DNA of 64,000 nucleotides from Pseudomonas abietaniphila (GCF_900100795.1 NZ_FNCO01000005.1:186001-250000), one strand, 5' to 3'; shown: positions 9,412 through 18,055, numbered from the stretch's first letter. A program made the numbers and translations. The notes: generated by a model from the sequence alone, not told the origin.

Positions 9412-10749
9412 ATGTCCACCGTCACCACGTCTGCCGCCCCCAAGGTCGGCTTTGTCAGCCTCGGTTGCCCGAAGGCCCTGGTCGATTCCGAGCGCATCCT
9501 CACTCAGTTGCGCATGGAAGGCTATGAGGTCGTGCCGACCTACCAGGACGCCGACGTGGTCGTGGTCAATACCTGCGGTTTCATCGACAGCGCCAAGGCC
9601 GAATCCCTGGACACCATCGGTGAAGCGATCGCCGAAAACGGCAAAGTGATCGTCACCGGGTGCATGGGCGTGGACGAAAGCGTCATTCGCAACGTCCACC
9701 CAAGCGTGCTGGCCGTGACCGGTCCGCAGCAGTACGAGCAAGTGGTCAACGCCGTCCACGACGCCGCGCCGCCGAAACTCGATCACAACCCGCTGATCGA
9801 TCTGGTGCCACCACAAGGTATCAAGCTGACCCCGCGCCACTATGCCTACCTGAAGATTTCCGAAGGCTGCAACCACAGCTGCAGCTTCTGCATCATCCCG
9901 TCCATGCGCGGCAAGCTGGTCAGCCGTCCGGTCGGTGACGTGCTCGACGAAGCCCAGCGCTTGGTCAAGGCCGGCGTCAAGGAACTGCTGGTCATCTCCC
10001 AGGACACTAGCGCCTACGGCGTCGACGTCAAATACCGCACCGGCTTCTGGAACGGCCAACCGGTCAAGACCCGTATGACCGAACTCTGCGTGGCCCTCGG
10101 CTCGCTGGGCGTCTGGGTCCGCATGCACTATGTCTACCCGTACCCGCACGTCGACGAAATCATCCCGTTGATGGCCGAGGGCAAGATCCTGCCCTACCTG
10201 GACATCCCGTTCCAGCACGCGAGCCCCAAGATCCTCAAGCTGATGAAACGCCCGGCCTTTGAAGACAAGACCCTGGCGCGCATCAAAAAATGGCGCGAGC
10301 AGTGCCCGGACCTGATCATCCGTTCGACGTTCATCGTCGGCTTCCCGGGCGAAACCGAGGAAGACTTCCAGTACCTGCTGGACTGGCTGACCGAAGCGCA
10401 GCTTGATCGCGTGGGTTGCTTCCAGTACTCGCCAGTCGAAGGCGCACCCGCCAACCTGCTGGACGCGCCGATCGTGCCGGACGATGTGAAGCAGGACCGT
10501 TGGGACCGCTTCATGGCCCACCAGCAGGCCATCAGCGCCGCACGCCTGCAGATGAAGATCGGCAAGGAAATCGAAGTGCTGATCGACGAAGTTGACGAGC
10601 AAGGCTTCGTGGGCCGCTCCTTCTTCGATGCGCCGGAAATCGACGGCAACGTCTTTGTCGAGAGCGATCGTGATTTGAAGCCAGGCGACAAGGTCATGTG
10701 CCGCGTGGTTGACGCAGACGAATACGACCTGTGGGCCGAACCGGTCTAA
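9412..10749 (+). CDS. rimO: Ribosomal protein S12 methylthiotransferase RimO
   Basis: The 445-residue protein has the three parts of a methylthiotransferase. The N-terminal cluster domain has Cys19, Cys55 and Cys84 (VSLGCPK, NTCGF, TGCMG). The radical-SAM motif CNHSCSFC follows near residue 154, and a C-terminal TRAM domain occupies about 375-445. RimO adds a methylthio group to a conserved Asp of ribosomal protein S12. The motif [15 protein letters not shown] and the absence of tRNA-type MiaB features favour RimO over MiaB. GAGG precedes ATG 9412, and a terminator stands right after the gene. Confidence 0.96.
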   Translation: MSTVTTSAAPKVGFVSLGCPKALVDSERILTQLRMEGYEVVPTYQDADVVVVNTCGFIDSAKAESLDTIGEAIAENGKVIVTGCMGVDESVIRNVHPSVLAVTGPQQYEQVVNAVHDAAPPKLDHNPLIDLVPPQGIKLTPRHYAYLKISEGCNHSCSFCIIPSMRGKLVSRPVGDVLDEAQRLVKAGVKELLVISQDTSAYGVDVKYRTGFWNGQPVKTRMTELCVALGSLGVWVRMHYVYPYPHVDEIIPLMAEGKILPYLDIPFQHASPKILKLMKRPAFEDKTLARIKKWREQCPDLIIRSTFIVGFPGETEEDFQYLLDWLTEAQLDRVGCFQYSPVEGAPANLLDAPIVPDDVKQDRWDRFMAHQQAISAARLQMKIGKEIEVLIDEVDEQGFVGRSFFDAPEIDGNVFVESDRDLKPGDKVMCRVVDADEYDLWAEPV

Positions 10750-10775
10750 GCGCCGATCCGGTCAAGCTTCATGAC

Positions 10776-10811
10776 AACCCCGCCCTTCAAACGGCGGGGT
10801 TTGTTTTTTCT
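10776..10811 (+). terminator. Terminator of rimO
   Basis: AACCCCGCC pairs with GGCGGGGTT around a short loop and is followed by TGTTTTTT. It separates rimO from the GNAT gene. Confidence 0.85.
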
Positions 10812-10860
10812 GGCTATCGTCTCCACATCAGGACAACGACAGAACAGGAGAAGAGGCAAC

Positions 10861-11328
10861 ATGACCCACCACTCGGTCATTTACCTGCCCAAAAAGCACG
10901 ATTACGCCGAACTGACCCGTGTGTGGGAGGCCTCGGTTCGCGCCACCCATGACTTCCTGCCGGAAAACTACATCACCCTGCTCAGGAACCTGCTGGAGAC
11001 GCAGTACCTGGACTCGGTGAACCTGTTCTGCACCCGTGACTCGCACCTGAACATTACCGGTTTCGGCGGAACGACCCCCGGCAAACTGGAGATGCTGTTC
11101 ATCGCACCGGATTATCGCGGCCTGGGGCTGGGCAAGAAGCTGCTGGACTATGCCATCGAGCACTACAGGGTGACCGAACTCGACGTGAACGAGCAGAACC
11201 CGCAAGCCTTGGGGTTCTATGAGAAGCAGGGGTTCGAGCAGGTGGGCCGCTCTGAGGTGGACGGTCTGGGACGCCCGTATCCGATGTTGCGGATGCGCCT
11301 GAAACCAAAACTTGAACGTGACGCGTGA
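10861..11328 (+). CDS. GNAT-family N-acetyltransferase
   Basis: The 155-residue protein has the GNAT acetyl-CoA site (MLFIAPDYRGLGLGKKLLDYA, about residues 78-98; R-G-x-G-x-G core) and the late motif NEQNPQALGFYEKQGF typical of the fold's last strands. The start at 10861 is chosen because AGGAG and GAGG stand shortly upstream; a longer frame from 10771 would begin inside the rimO terminator. The acetylated substrate cannot be told from sequence. The gene is probably monocistronic, flanked by the rimO terminator and a REP pair. Confidence 0.85.
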   Translation: MTHHSVIYLPKKHDYAELTRVWEASVRATHDFLPENYITLLRNLLETQYLDSVNLFCTRDSHLNITGFGGTTPGKLEMLFIAPDYRGLGLGKKLLDYAIEHYRVTELDVNEQNPQALGFYEKQGFEQVGRSEVDGLGRPYPMLRMRLKPKLERDA

Positions 11329-11331
11329 TTC

Positions 11332-11421
11332 TGTAGGAGCTGGCTGGCTGGCGAACGCGTTGAATCAGACACGTTGATGGTTGGCTGATCTACAGCATTC
11401 GCCAGCAAGCCGGCTCCTACA
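11332..11421. repeat. Inverted REP pair (REPIN-like)
   Basis: A unit beginning TGTAGGAGCTGGCTGGCTGG is matched, about 60 bases on, by an inverted unit ending in GCCAGCAAGCCGGCTCCTACA. Such paired REP units are non-autonomous elements of Pseudomonas genomes and usually sit between genes. This pair lies between the convergent GNAT and hydrolase genes. Confidence 0.8.
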
Positions 11422-11468
11422 CTACAGGGTTGTTCATGCAGCGTGTCAGGCGCAAATCAGCGACTCGC

Positions 11469-12464
11469 TCAGCGCTTCAAGCTCTCCAGCAGCACTTTAT
11501 TGAACTGTTGCGGATCCTGAATCTGCGGCGCGTGCCCCAACCCGGCGAACTCGATCAGCGTCGCCTGCGCAATCCGCTTGGCGACCGCCTTGCCCAACTC
11601 GGGATAGTTGCCCAGCGTCTTGCGCAGGGCTTGCGGCGCGGCGTCCTTGGCGATGGCGGTGTTGTCCTTCTGGCCGATGAACAACACCGTCGGCATCTTC
11701 AGCTTTTCAAAGTCGTAGAAGACCGGCTGATTGAAGATCATCCCGTAGGTCTTCGCCGACGCCCGGGCGACCTCTTCCTTGCCCTTGCCGTTGAACATGC
11801 CGGCCTGCATGTCGACCCAATGATCGAACTCCGGCCGCCATTCGTTGGCGTAATAGGTCGATTGCTGATACTTGCGAATGCTTTCGGCACTGGTTTTCAG
11901 TTCACGGGCGTACCAATCGTCGAAACTTCGATCGGGCACGCCTTTGGCTTTCCAGTCTTCAAGGCCGATCGGGTTGACCAGCAGCAACTGATCCACCTGA
12001 TCCGGGTACATCAAGGCAAAACGCGTCGCCAGCATGCCGCCCATGGAGTGTCCGACCACGGTGACATGATCGATGCCCAAGTGAGTCAACAGTGCCTTCG
12101 TATTCTGCGCCAGTTGCTCGAACGAGTAGGTGTAGTCAGCGGGTTTGCTGGAACGACAAAAGCCGATCTGATCCGGCGCCACCACACGATAGCCCGCAGC
12201 CGTCAGCGCTTTAATGCTGCCCTCCCAGGTCGCGCCACAAAAGTTTTTGCCATGCAGCATCACCACACTCCTGCCATTGGGCGTGCCGGTGGGTTTGATG
12301 TCCATGTACCCCATCTGCACCTGCGCACCCTGCGACTCGAAGCTGAAATTCTGCGCCGCGAACGGGTATTGAAACCCTTCCAGCTGCGGGCCATAGGAAG
12401 GCGTCTGCGCCGCCAGCAAAGGCAAGCTGATGCCCATCAGCAGCGCGGGTAACCATTTGGTCAT
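11469..12464 (-). CDS. Secreted alpha/beta-fold hydrolase
   Basis: The 331-residue protein starts with a signal peptide (about 1-19, cleavage after LLAA). The fold motifs are in order: HGKNFCG oxyanion region, DQIGFCRSSKP, the nucleophile elbow GHSMGG (Ser near 146), an acid region and the late His in AGLGHAPQIQDP. This is a periplasmic or secreted serine hydrolase of the alpha/beta family. The general pattern resembles epoxide- and ester-hydrolase relatives, and the substrate is not predictable. It is divergent from the S4-domain gene at 12627. Confidence 0.85.
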   Translation of the reverse strand: MTKWLPALLMGISLPLLAAQTPSYGPQLEGFQYPFAAQNFSFESQGAQVQMGYMDIKPTGTPNGRSVVMLHGKNFCGATWEGSIKALTAAGYRVVAPDQIGFCRSSKPADYTYSFEQLAQNTKALLTHLGIDHVTVVGHSMGGMLATRFALMYPDQVDQLLLVNPIGLEDWKAKGVPDRSFDDWYARELKTSAESIRKYQQSTYYANEWRPEFDHWVDMQAGMFNGKGKEEVARASAKTYGMIFNQPVFYDFEKLKMPTVLFIGQKDNTAIAKDAAPQALRKTLGNYPELGKAVAKRIAQATLIEFAGLGHAPQIQDPQQFNKVLLESLKR

Positions 12465-12626
12465 GAAAAAGCTCCATATGAAGTGGGAATCAAGAGCAGA
12501 CCAACGCTACTCCCGGAAAAATCCTTCAGATGGAGTCTCATTCAAGAAGCATTTTCAATGTTGCCGCGATTAACGGTGCTTGCACGGGTACAATAGGCGC
12601 CTTTCCCTTCTGTTACGGCTTTTCTC

Positions 12627-13337
12627 ATGACTGACCCCATTCGCCTTTCCAAACGCCTTATCGAGCAGGTCGGCTGCTCGCGCCGCGAAGCCGAGCTGTT
12701 CATCGAAGGCGGCTGGGTCACGGTGGACGGCGTTGTCGTCGACGAGCCGCAATTCAAGGTCGAGAACCAGACCGTCGTTCTCAGCCCCGATGCCAAGGCC
12801 GTCACCCCTGAAGCCGTGACCATCCTGTTCAACGTCCCCGCCGGCATGAGCCCTGAAAAAGCCTTGTCACTGATTACGCCCGAGTCGTTGTCGGCCGAGC
12901 ACAGCTTCAGCAAGCGTCCGCTCAAGGGTCATTTCCTTCGCCTGGAAGCCATCTCGACGTTGCAGGCCAATGCCAGCGGCCTGATGGTGTTCAGCCAGGA
13001 CTGGAAAATCCTGCGCAAGCTGACCGACGACCGCAGCAAGATCGAACAGGAGTACGTGGTCGAGATCGATGGCGAGATGGTTGCTCACGGCCTCAACCGC
13101 CTGAACCACGGCCTGATGTACAAGGGCAAGGAACTGCCCAAGGTCAAGGCCAGCTGGCAGAACGAAACCCGCCTGCGCTTCGCCATGAAGAACCCCCAGC
13201 CCGGTGTCATCGCGCAACTGTGCGAAGCGGTTGGCTTGAAAGTCGTGTCGATCCGGCGGATCCGCGTCGGCGGCGTCTCGATCGGCAAGGTGCCGGAAGG
13301 CCAATGGCGCTACATGACCGATAAAGAAAAGTTCTAA
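12627..13337 (+). CDS. RsuA/RluF-type S4-domain protein lacking the catalytic Asp
   Basis: The 236-residue product aligns by eye with RluF-type pseudouridine synthases. It has an N-terminal S4 RNA-binding domain (RLSKRLIEQVGCSRREAELFIEGGWVTVDG, about 6-36). A synthase-like domain follows, with SGLMVFSQDW, QEYVVEIDG and the ending RRIRVGGVSIGKVPEGQWR. The motif normally read as G-R-L-D-x-D-x-x-G-L is here STLQANASGL, with Gln in place of the catalytic Asp. The N-R-Q-I-R-R motif is also replaced (PGVIAQLCEA). The length and the other domains are intact, so this is unlikely to be a recent frameshift. I expect RNA binding without isomerase activity, or a changed function. Confidence 0.8.
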   Translation: MTDPIRLSKRLIEQVGCSRREAELFIEGGWVTVDGVVVDEPQFKVENQTVVLSPDAKAVTPEAVTILFNVPAGMSPEKALSLITPESLSAEHSFSKRPLKGHFLRLEAISTLQANASGLMVFSQDWKILRKLTDDRSKIEQEYVVEIDGEMVAHGLNRLNHGLMYKGKELPKVKASWQNETRLRFAMKNPQPGVIAQLCEAVGLKVVSIRRIRVGGVSIGKVPEGQWRYMTDKEKF

Positions 13338-13403
13338 CCCGCATTTCCAGCGCAGCGCGGCACCCGCGCGCGCTCACACCCGATTGATCAGGACTCACGC
13401 ATC

Positions 13404-13865
13404 ATGATGAACAACGATGTACTGCGTAGCATTCGCTACATGCTCGATATCAGCGACGCCAAGGTGGTGGATATCATCAAGCTGGGCGGCTTCGACGTGA
13501 CCAAGGCCCAGATCATGGCCTACATGAAGAAAGACGAAGAAGAAGGTTTCGAACCCTGCAGCGACGAAGTCATGGCCTACTTTCTCGACGGCCTGGTGTT
13601 TTTCAAGCGCGGCAAGGATGAAACCCGCCCTCCGTTGCCGATCGAACTGCCGATGACCAACAACATCGTCCTGAAGAAGCTGCGCGTCGCCTTCGAACTG
13701 AAGGAAGACGACATGCACGCGATCCTCAAGGCCGCCGAATTTCCCGTCTCCAAGCCTGAGCTGAGCGCCCTGTTTCGCAAAGCCGGGCACAATAACTATC
13801 GCCCATGCGGCGATCAGCTGCTGCGCAATTTCTTGCGCGGGCTGACGTTGCGCGTACGCGGCTGA
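13404..13865 (+). CDS. DUF1456 (YehS-like) family protein
   Basis: The 153-residue protein consists of two related halves, each about 60-70 residues: NDVLRSIRYMLDISDAKVVDIIKLGGFDVTKAQI and NNIVLKKLRVAFELKEDDMHAILKAAEFPVSKPEL. Each half continues into a short F(E)PC / YRPCGDQLLRNFLRG segment. This repeat is characteristic of the YehS / DUF1456 family, whose function is not established. It is probably cytoplasmic and helical. It is followed after 17 bases by trmO on the same strand, so co-transcription is likely. Confidence 0.85.
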   Translation: MMNNDVLRSIRYMLDISDAKVVDIIKLGGFDVTKAQIMAYMKKDEEEGFEPCSDEVMAYFLDGLVFFKRGKDETRPPLPIELPMTNNIVLKKLRVAFELKEDDMHAILKAAEFPVSKPELSALFRKAGHNNYRPCGDQLLRNFLRGLTLRVRG

Positions 13866-13882
13866 AGGCTGTCGATGACCCA

Positions 13883-14584
13883 ATGAACCCGAGTTACAGC
13901 GTCTCTCCCATCGGTTTCGTGCGCTCCTGCTTCAGGGAGAAGTTCGCCATCCCGCGCCAGCCACAACTGGCACCGGCCGCCCGTGGCGTACTTGAACTGG
14001 TGGCGCCGTTTGATCAGGGTGAGGCCGTACAGGGGTTGGAACAGGTCAGCCATGTCTGGCTGCTGTTTGTGTTCCATCAAGCGCTGGAGGACAAACCCCG
14101 ACTGAAAGTGCGCCCTCCTCGTCTTGGGGGTAATCAGTCGATGGGGGTGTTCGCCACCCGTGCTACCCATCGGCCGAACGGCATTGGGCAATCGGTGGTG
14201 AAGCTGGAGAAGGTCGAGGCCGGACGATTGTGGCTGTCGGGCATCGACCTGCTGGACGGCACGCCGGTGCTGGACGTCAAACCTTATGTGCCCTATGCCG
14301 ATGTTGTGACCGGTGCGAGCAACCGCATGGCTGCTGCCGCCCCGGCGCTGATTCCCGTGCAATGGAACGATGCAGCGCTCATGCAGGCGCGTGAACATGC
14401 CCTGCGCCTCGATGAGCCACTGGTGGAGCTGATCGATCAGTGCCTGGCCCAGGACCCGCGGCCGGCGTATCAGGTGCCAGCGCCAGAGCGTGTGTATGGC
14501 GCGCAATTCTGGGACCTGGACGTGCGCTGGCATTATCCGCAAGCCGGCCTGATTCGGGTACTGGAAGTCGTCCCTGCCCGTTGA
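13883..14584 (+). CDS. trmO: tRNA (adenine37-N6)-methyltransferase TrmO (TsaA/YaeB family)
   Basis: The 233-residue protein starts with the TsaA-type beta-barrel: SVSPIGFVRS, a YaeB-like SHVWLLFVFH, the core GVFATRATHRPNGIGQSVVKLE and DVKPYVPYAD. In E. coli TrmO methylates N6 of threonylcarbamoyl-adenosine 37 in tRNA-Thr using SAM. ATG 13883 is taken as start because the family begins close to the PIGFVRS strand; the frame is open upstream to 13805, inside the DUF1456 gene. The C-terminal VPAPERVYGAQFWDLDVRW segment is the usual TrmO tail. A strong terminator follows. Confidence 0.92.
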   Translation: MNPSYSVSPIGFVRSCFREKFAIPRQPQLAPAARGVLELVAPFDQGEAVQGLEQVSHVWLLFVFHQALEDKPRLKVRPPRLGGNQSMGVFATRATHRPNGIGQSVVKLEKVEAGRLWLSGIDLLDGTPVLDVKPYVPYADVVTGASNRMAAAAPALIPVQWNDAALMQAREHALRLDEPLVELIDQCLAQDPRPAYQVPAPERVYGAQFWDLDVRWHYPQAGLIRVLEVVPAR

Positions 14585-14613
14585 TCCCTGCTCACCACTC
14601 AACGACCGCCCAC

Positions 14614-14653
14614 AAAAAAACCGCCTGGTCCGTGACCTCCAGGCGGTTTTTTT
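14614..14653. terminator. Terminator after trmO
   Basis: AAAAAAACCGCCTGG pairs with CCAGGCGGTTTTTTT around TCCGTGACCT. A and T runs flank the stem on both sides, so it can work in both directions. Confidence 0.85.
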
Positions 14654-14687
14654 GTCAGGCACTAAACCTCTAGCGCCCGCACTGACT

Positions 14688-14784
14688 TCTTCGCGAGGAA
14701 ACTCGCTCCCACAGAGGACTCCAGACGAAGCCCCGATATTCAGCCAGCTGCAAAACCCTGTGGGACCGAGCGTGCTCGGGAAGG
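14688..14784. repeat. Inverted REP pair
   Basis: TTCGCGAGGAAACTCGCTCCCACAG (14690-14714) and CTGTGGGACCGAGCGTGCTCGGGAA (14758-14782) are inverted REP units, here with the CTGTGGGA ends facing inward. It lies between the trmO and fpr terminators. Confidence 0.7.
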
Positions 14785-14814
14785 GGCCGCATTAAACGCT
14801 GAATATCTTCAGTC

Positions 14815-14846
14815 AAAAAAGCCCCGCAAGTTTGAAGACCTGCGGG
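14815..14846 (-). terminator. Terminator of fpr
   Basis: Read on the minus strand, CCCGCA and TGCGGG enclose a 12-base loop and are followed by GCTTTTTT, starting a few bases past the fpr stop codon. Confidence 0.85.
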
Positions 14847-14853
14847 TTCAGTA

Positions 14854-15633
14854 TCACTTCTCGACAAATGCACGCTCGATCAGGTAATCGCCCGGCTCAC
14901 GCATGCGTGGCGAAACGGTCAGACCGAAGCTGTTCAGCACTTCGCTGGTTTCGTCGAGCATGCTTGGGCTGCCGCACAGCATGGCGCGGTCGTCCTGCGG
15001 GTTGATCGGCGGCAGACCGATATCGCTGAACAGCTTGCCGCTGCGCATCAGGTCGGTCAGGCGGCCTTCGTTTTCGAACGGCTCGCGGGTAACGGTCGGG
15101 TAGTAGATCAGCTTGTCGCGCAGCGCTTCGCCGAAGAATTCGTTCTGTGGCAGGTGCTCGGTGATGAACTCGCGGTAGGCGACTTCGTTCACGTAACGCA
15201 CACCGTGGCACAGGATGACCTTCTCGAAACGCTCGTAGGTTTCCGGGTCCTGAATCACGCTCATGAAGGGCGCAAGACCGGTGCCGGTGCTGAGCAGGTA
15301 CAGGTGTTTGCCTGGCTTGAGGTCATCGAGCACCAGCGTGCCGGTAGGCTTTTTGCTGATGATGATCTCGTCGCCTTCCTTGAGGTGCTGCAGCTGCGAG
15401 GTCAGCGGGCCGTCCGGCACCTTGATGCTGAAGAACTCCAGATGCTCTTCCCAGTTCGGGCTGGCGATGGAGTAGGCACGCATGAGCGGGCGCCCGTTTG
15501 GCTGCTGCAGACCGATCATGACGAACTGACCGTTCTCGAAGCGCAGGCCTGGATCACGGGTGCACTTGAAACTGAAGAGGGTGTCGTTCCAGTGATGAAC
15601 GCTGAGGACACGCTCGTGATTCATGTTGCTCAT
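14854..15633 (-). CDS. fpr: Ferredoxin/flavodoxin-NADP+ reductase
   Basis: The 259-residue flavoprotein has the FAD-binding motif RAYSIAS (near residue 50), the NADP-binding motif GTGLAPFMS (about 110-118) and CGSPSML near the end, and finishes FVEK as in the bacterial subclass. It passes electrons between NADPH and ferredoxin or flavodoxin and is linked to oxidative-stress defence and iron metabolism. The start at 15633 (MSNMNHERV) is supported by AGGAG 12 bases upstream; a longer frame to 15729 would run through the promoter shared with finR. fpr and finR are divergent. Confidence 0.95.
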   Translation of the reverse strand: MSNMNHERVLSVHHWNDTLFSFKCTRDPGLRFENGQFVMIGLQQPNGRPLMRAYSIASPNWEEHLEFFSIKVPDGPLTSQLQHLKEGDEIIISKKPTGTLVLDDLKPGKHLYLLSTGTGLAPFMSVIQDPETYERFEKVILCHGVRYVNEVAYREFITEHLPQNEFFGEALRDKLIYYPTVTREPFENEGRLTDLMRSGKLFSDIGLPPINPQDDRAMLCGSPSMLDETSEVLNSFGLTVSPRMREPGDYLIERAFVEK

Positions 15634-15706
15634 GGTACGTGGGAACTCCTGAAATGTGCCTGCGCCGGTCAAAGCGCCATTGCGCGATATTCTAGTGGCA
15701 GACACA

Positions 15707-15734
15707 ATATCTGTTAACTGAATTATCAAGATAT
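15707..15734. promoter_or_regulatory. Candidate LysR (FinR) operator between fpr and finR
   Basis: ATATC (15707-15711) and GATAT (15730-15734) form an inverted repeat across an AT-rich core in the 121-base divergent spacer, with a further GATAT just before the finR start. The placement suits a LysR regulator controlling fpr and itself, but the site is a visual prediction. Confidence 0.45.
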
Positions 15735-15754
15735 GGGTTATCGGTTATATAGAT

Positions 15755-16681
15755 ATGCGATTTACTCTTCGTCAACTGCAAGTCTTCGTCGCCGTGGCCC
15801 AGCAGGAAAGCGTTTCACGCGCTGCCGTGCAGCTTTCCCTGTCGCAATCGGCGGCCAGTACCTCCATCACCGAACTCGAACGGCAATCCAGTTGCCAGTT
15901 GTTCGATCGCGCCGGTAAACGCCTGAGCCTGAATGCCACCGGACGGCAATTGTTGCCTCAGGCCGTTGCATTGCTGGATCAGGCCAAGGAAATCGAAGAC
16001 CTGCTCAACGGCAAGTCCGGTTTCGGTTCATTGGCGGTCGGCGCCACACTCACCATTGGCAACTATCTGGCTACGTTGTTGATCGGCAGCTTCATGCAAC
16101 GTCACCCGGAAAGCCAGGTGAAGCTGCATGTGCAGAACACTGCCAATATCGTGCAGCAGGTCGCGCACTACGAAATCGACCTGGGCTTGATCGAGGGCGA
16201 TTGCAGCCATCCCGACATCGAGGTGCAAACCTGGGTGGAGGACGAGTTGGTGGTGTTTTGTGCGCCTCAGCACCCGCTGGCCAAGCGCGGGCACGCCACA
16301 CTGGCAGAATTGACGCAGGAAGCCTGGATTCTTCGGGAGCAGGGTTCAGGCACGCGCCTGACGTTTGATCAGGCGATGCGTCACCACCTCAACAGCCTGA
16401 ATGTGCGCCTTGAGCTTGAGCACACGGAGGCAATCAAACGTGCGGTGGAATCGGGGCTGGGGATTGGTTGCATATCCCGGCTGGCGTTGCGCGACGCGTT
16501 TCGCCGGGGCAGCCTGGTGGCGGTGGAAACACCGGAACTGGATCTGGTGCGTCAGTTCTACTTCATCTGGCACAAGCAAAAATACCAGACCTCGGCCATC
16601 CGCGAATTTCTGGACCTTTGCCGCGCCTTCACGGCCGGCGTGCAGCGCAGTGACGAGATCGTGTTGCCCAGTATCGCCTGA
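15755..16681 (+). CDS. finR: LysR-family regulator of fpr
   Basis: The 308-residue protein has a winged helix-turn-helix at residues 1-60 (LRQLQVFVAVAQQESVSRAAVQLSLSQSAASTSITELE) and a substrate-binding effector domain from about 90 to 300. In Pseudomonas putida the LysR gene divergent from fpr is finR, which activates fpr under superoxide and oxidative stress; the arrangement here is the same. There is no clear Shine-Dalgarno sequence before ATG 15755. The name rests on family plus context. Confidence 0.85.
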   Translation: MRFTLRQLQVFVAVAQQESVSRAAVQLSLSQSAASTSITELERQSSCQLFDRAGKRLSLNATGRQLLPQAVALLDQAKEIEDLLNGKSGFGSLAVGATLTIGNYLATLLIGSFMQRHPESQVKLHVQNTANIVQQVAHYEIDLGLIEGDCSHPDIEVQTWVEDELVVFCAPQHPLAKRGHATLAELTQEAWILREQGSGTRLTFDQAMRHHLNSLNVRLELEHTEAIKRAVESGLGIGCISRLALRDAFRRGSLVAVETPELDLVRQFYFIWHKQKYQTSAIREFLDLCRAFTAGVQRSDEIVLPSIA

Positions 16682-16708
16682 AGCGACGCCGGGCAAACGC
16701 CTGTTCGG

Positions 16709-17077
16709 TCAACCCAACAAAATCAACGCCCAAACCACAGCGATCATGCTCAGCGCGACGAACTGCGCCGCGCTGCCCATGTCCTTGGCGTTCTTCGACA
16801 ACGGGTGGCGGTCCAGGGAAATTCGGTCAATGGCCGCTTCAATGGCCGAGTTCAGCAACTCGACGATCAGCGCGAGCAAGCACACGGCGATGAGAATCGC
16901 CCGCTCGCCCCGGCTGACATGAAACAGAAACGACACCGGGATCAGGATGACGTTGAGCAACACCAGTTGGCGAAACGCGGCTTCGCCTTTGAAGGCGGCA
17001 ATCAGGCCGTCAAGTGAATACCCGGAAGCATTGAGAATACGTTTAAGGCCGGTTTGACCTTTGAAAGGCGACGTCAT
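16709..17077 (-). CDS. dgkA: Diacylglycerol kinase
   Basis: This small integral membrane enzyme of 122 residues has three hydrophobic helices and the signature LIVELLNSAIEAAIDRISLDRHPLSKNAKDMGSAAQF (about 70-106), which holds the catalytic Glu and Asp. It phosphorylates diacylglycerol to phosphatidic acid with ATP and recycles the diacylglycerol left by glucan synthesis. It is convergent with finR (27 bases between stops) and lies downstream of the response-regulator gene on the same strand, the order known from other pseudomonads. Confidence 0.95.
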   Translation of the reverse strand: MTSPFKGQTGLKRILNASGYSLDGLIAAFKGEAAFRQLVLLNVILIPVSFLFHVSRGERAILIAVCLLALIVELLNSAIEAAIDRISLDRHPLSKNAKDMGSAAQFVALSMIAVVWALILLG

Positions 17078-17116
17078 AGGAAAACTACTGATAAAAGAAG
17101 ACGGTGGAGGCTAGTT

Positions 17117-17152
17117 CAGCGGCGGTCAAAAAAGTGTGAAGAACCGCCGCTG
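17117..17152 (-). other. Strong inverted repeat between erdR-type gene and dgkA
   Basis: On the minus strand CAGCGGCGGT and ACCGCCGCTG form a perfect ten-pair stem around a 16-base loop. The T run (TTTTTT) is inside the loop rather than after the stem, so it is not an ordinary terminator. Confidence 0.5.
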
Positions 17153-17182
17153 GAGGCCGCGAAAAGCGGTAAAACAGACGCA

Positions 17183-17830
17183 TCAGTTGGGCGAAATCGA
17201 TTCCAGTTGTTGCAAGAGCAAAGCAGCCTGCGTACGCGTTCGCACGTTCAGCTTGCGAAAGATCGCGGTCACATGGGCCTTGATGGTGGCTTCGGACACG
17301 CTCAACTCATAAGCAATCTGTTTGTTCAGCAAGCCTTCACAGACCATGGTCAGCACGCGGAACTGCTGCGGGGTCAGGCTGGCAAGGCCTTCACTGGCGG
17401 CCTTGGCCTCCGGCGAGACGCTTACATTTTCGTTGACCTGCGGCGGCCACCAGACGTCGCCGTCGAGCACCGTGCGCACCGCCTGTTGAATCGTTTCCAG
17501 CGAACTGGACTTCGGAATGAAACCGCTGGCGCCGAACTCCTTCGACTTGACCACCACAGCCGCTTCTTCCTGCGCCGACACCATGACCACCGGCACCTGC
17601 GGGTACTGTCCCCTCAGCAGCACAAGCCCTGAGAATCCGTACGCGCCGGGCATATTGAGGTCCAGTAACACCAGATCCCAATCGGACTTCTCCGTCAGAC
17701 GCGCCTCCAGGTCGGCGATGCTTTCCGCTTCGACCAGTCGGGCGTCGGGGCCCAAGCCCAGGGTCAAGGCCTGGTGCAAGGCACTGCGGAACAGGGGATG
17801 GTCATCGGCGATCAGGATTTCGTAGGTCAT
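17183..17830 (-). CDS. erdR: LuxR-type response regulator (ErdR family)
   Basis: The 215-residue protein has a receiver domain (1-120) with the acidic pair Asp9/Asp10, phospho-acceptor Asp57 (LLDLNMPG) and the conserved Lys in FIPKSS. A LuxR-type helix-turn-helix follows at about 148-205 (LTPQQFRVLTMVCEGLLNKQIAYELSVSEATIKAHV). The neighbourhood with dgkA matches the P. aeruginosa erdR locus, whose product controls ethanol and acetate metabolism genes. No sensor kinase gene is adjacent, so it would be an orphan regulator here. The name is based on family plus synteny. Confidence 0.85.
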   Translation of the reverse strand: MTYEILIADDHPLFRSALHQALTLGLGPDARLVEAESIADLEARLTEKSDWDLVLLDLNMPGAYGFSGLVLLRGQYPQVPVVMVSAQEEAAVVVKSKEFGASGFIPKSSSLETIQQAVRTVLDGDVWWPPQVNENVSVSPEAKAASEGLASLTPQQFRVLTMVCEGLLNKQIAYELSVSEATIKAHVTAIFRKLNVRTRTQAALLLQQLESISPN

Positions 17831-18055
17831 TTCATGATCCTGTTTATAGGTGAGGGCCGACGGATTCAGCGCTCACGATGGCATCGGGAAATGCCACTTT
17901 TTTACAGCGCGTCAGTACGACGCAAACAACGCCAGCGCACGCGGGGAGTGGCGTTCAAGCACTCATGCGGCGCCAAGGATGCCCAGCGAACTCAGGGTGG
18001 TCAAGTTCGGTGGTTTGCGGCACAGTCTGCGCCCCCGATTCTTCCGAGTGCCATC

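Noticed and set aside
14688..14784. Terminator pair or small RNA gene
   Set aside because: The inverted units match REP sequence ends, not a terminator, and there is no T run or promoter. True terminators lie on both sides.
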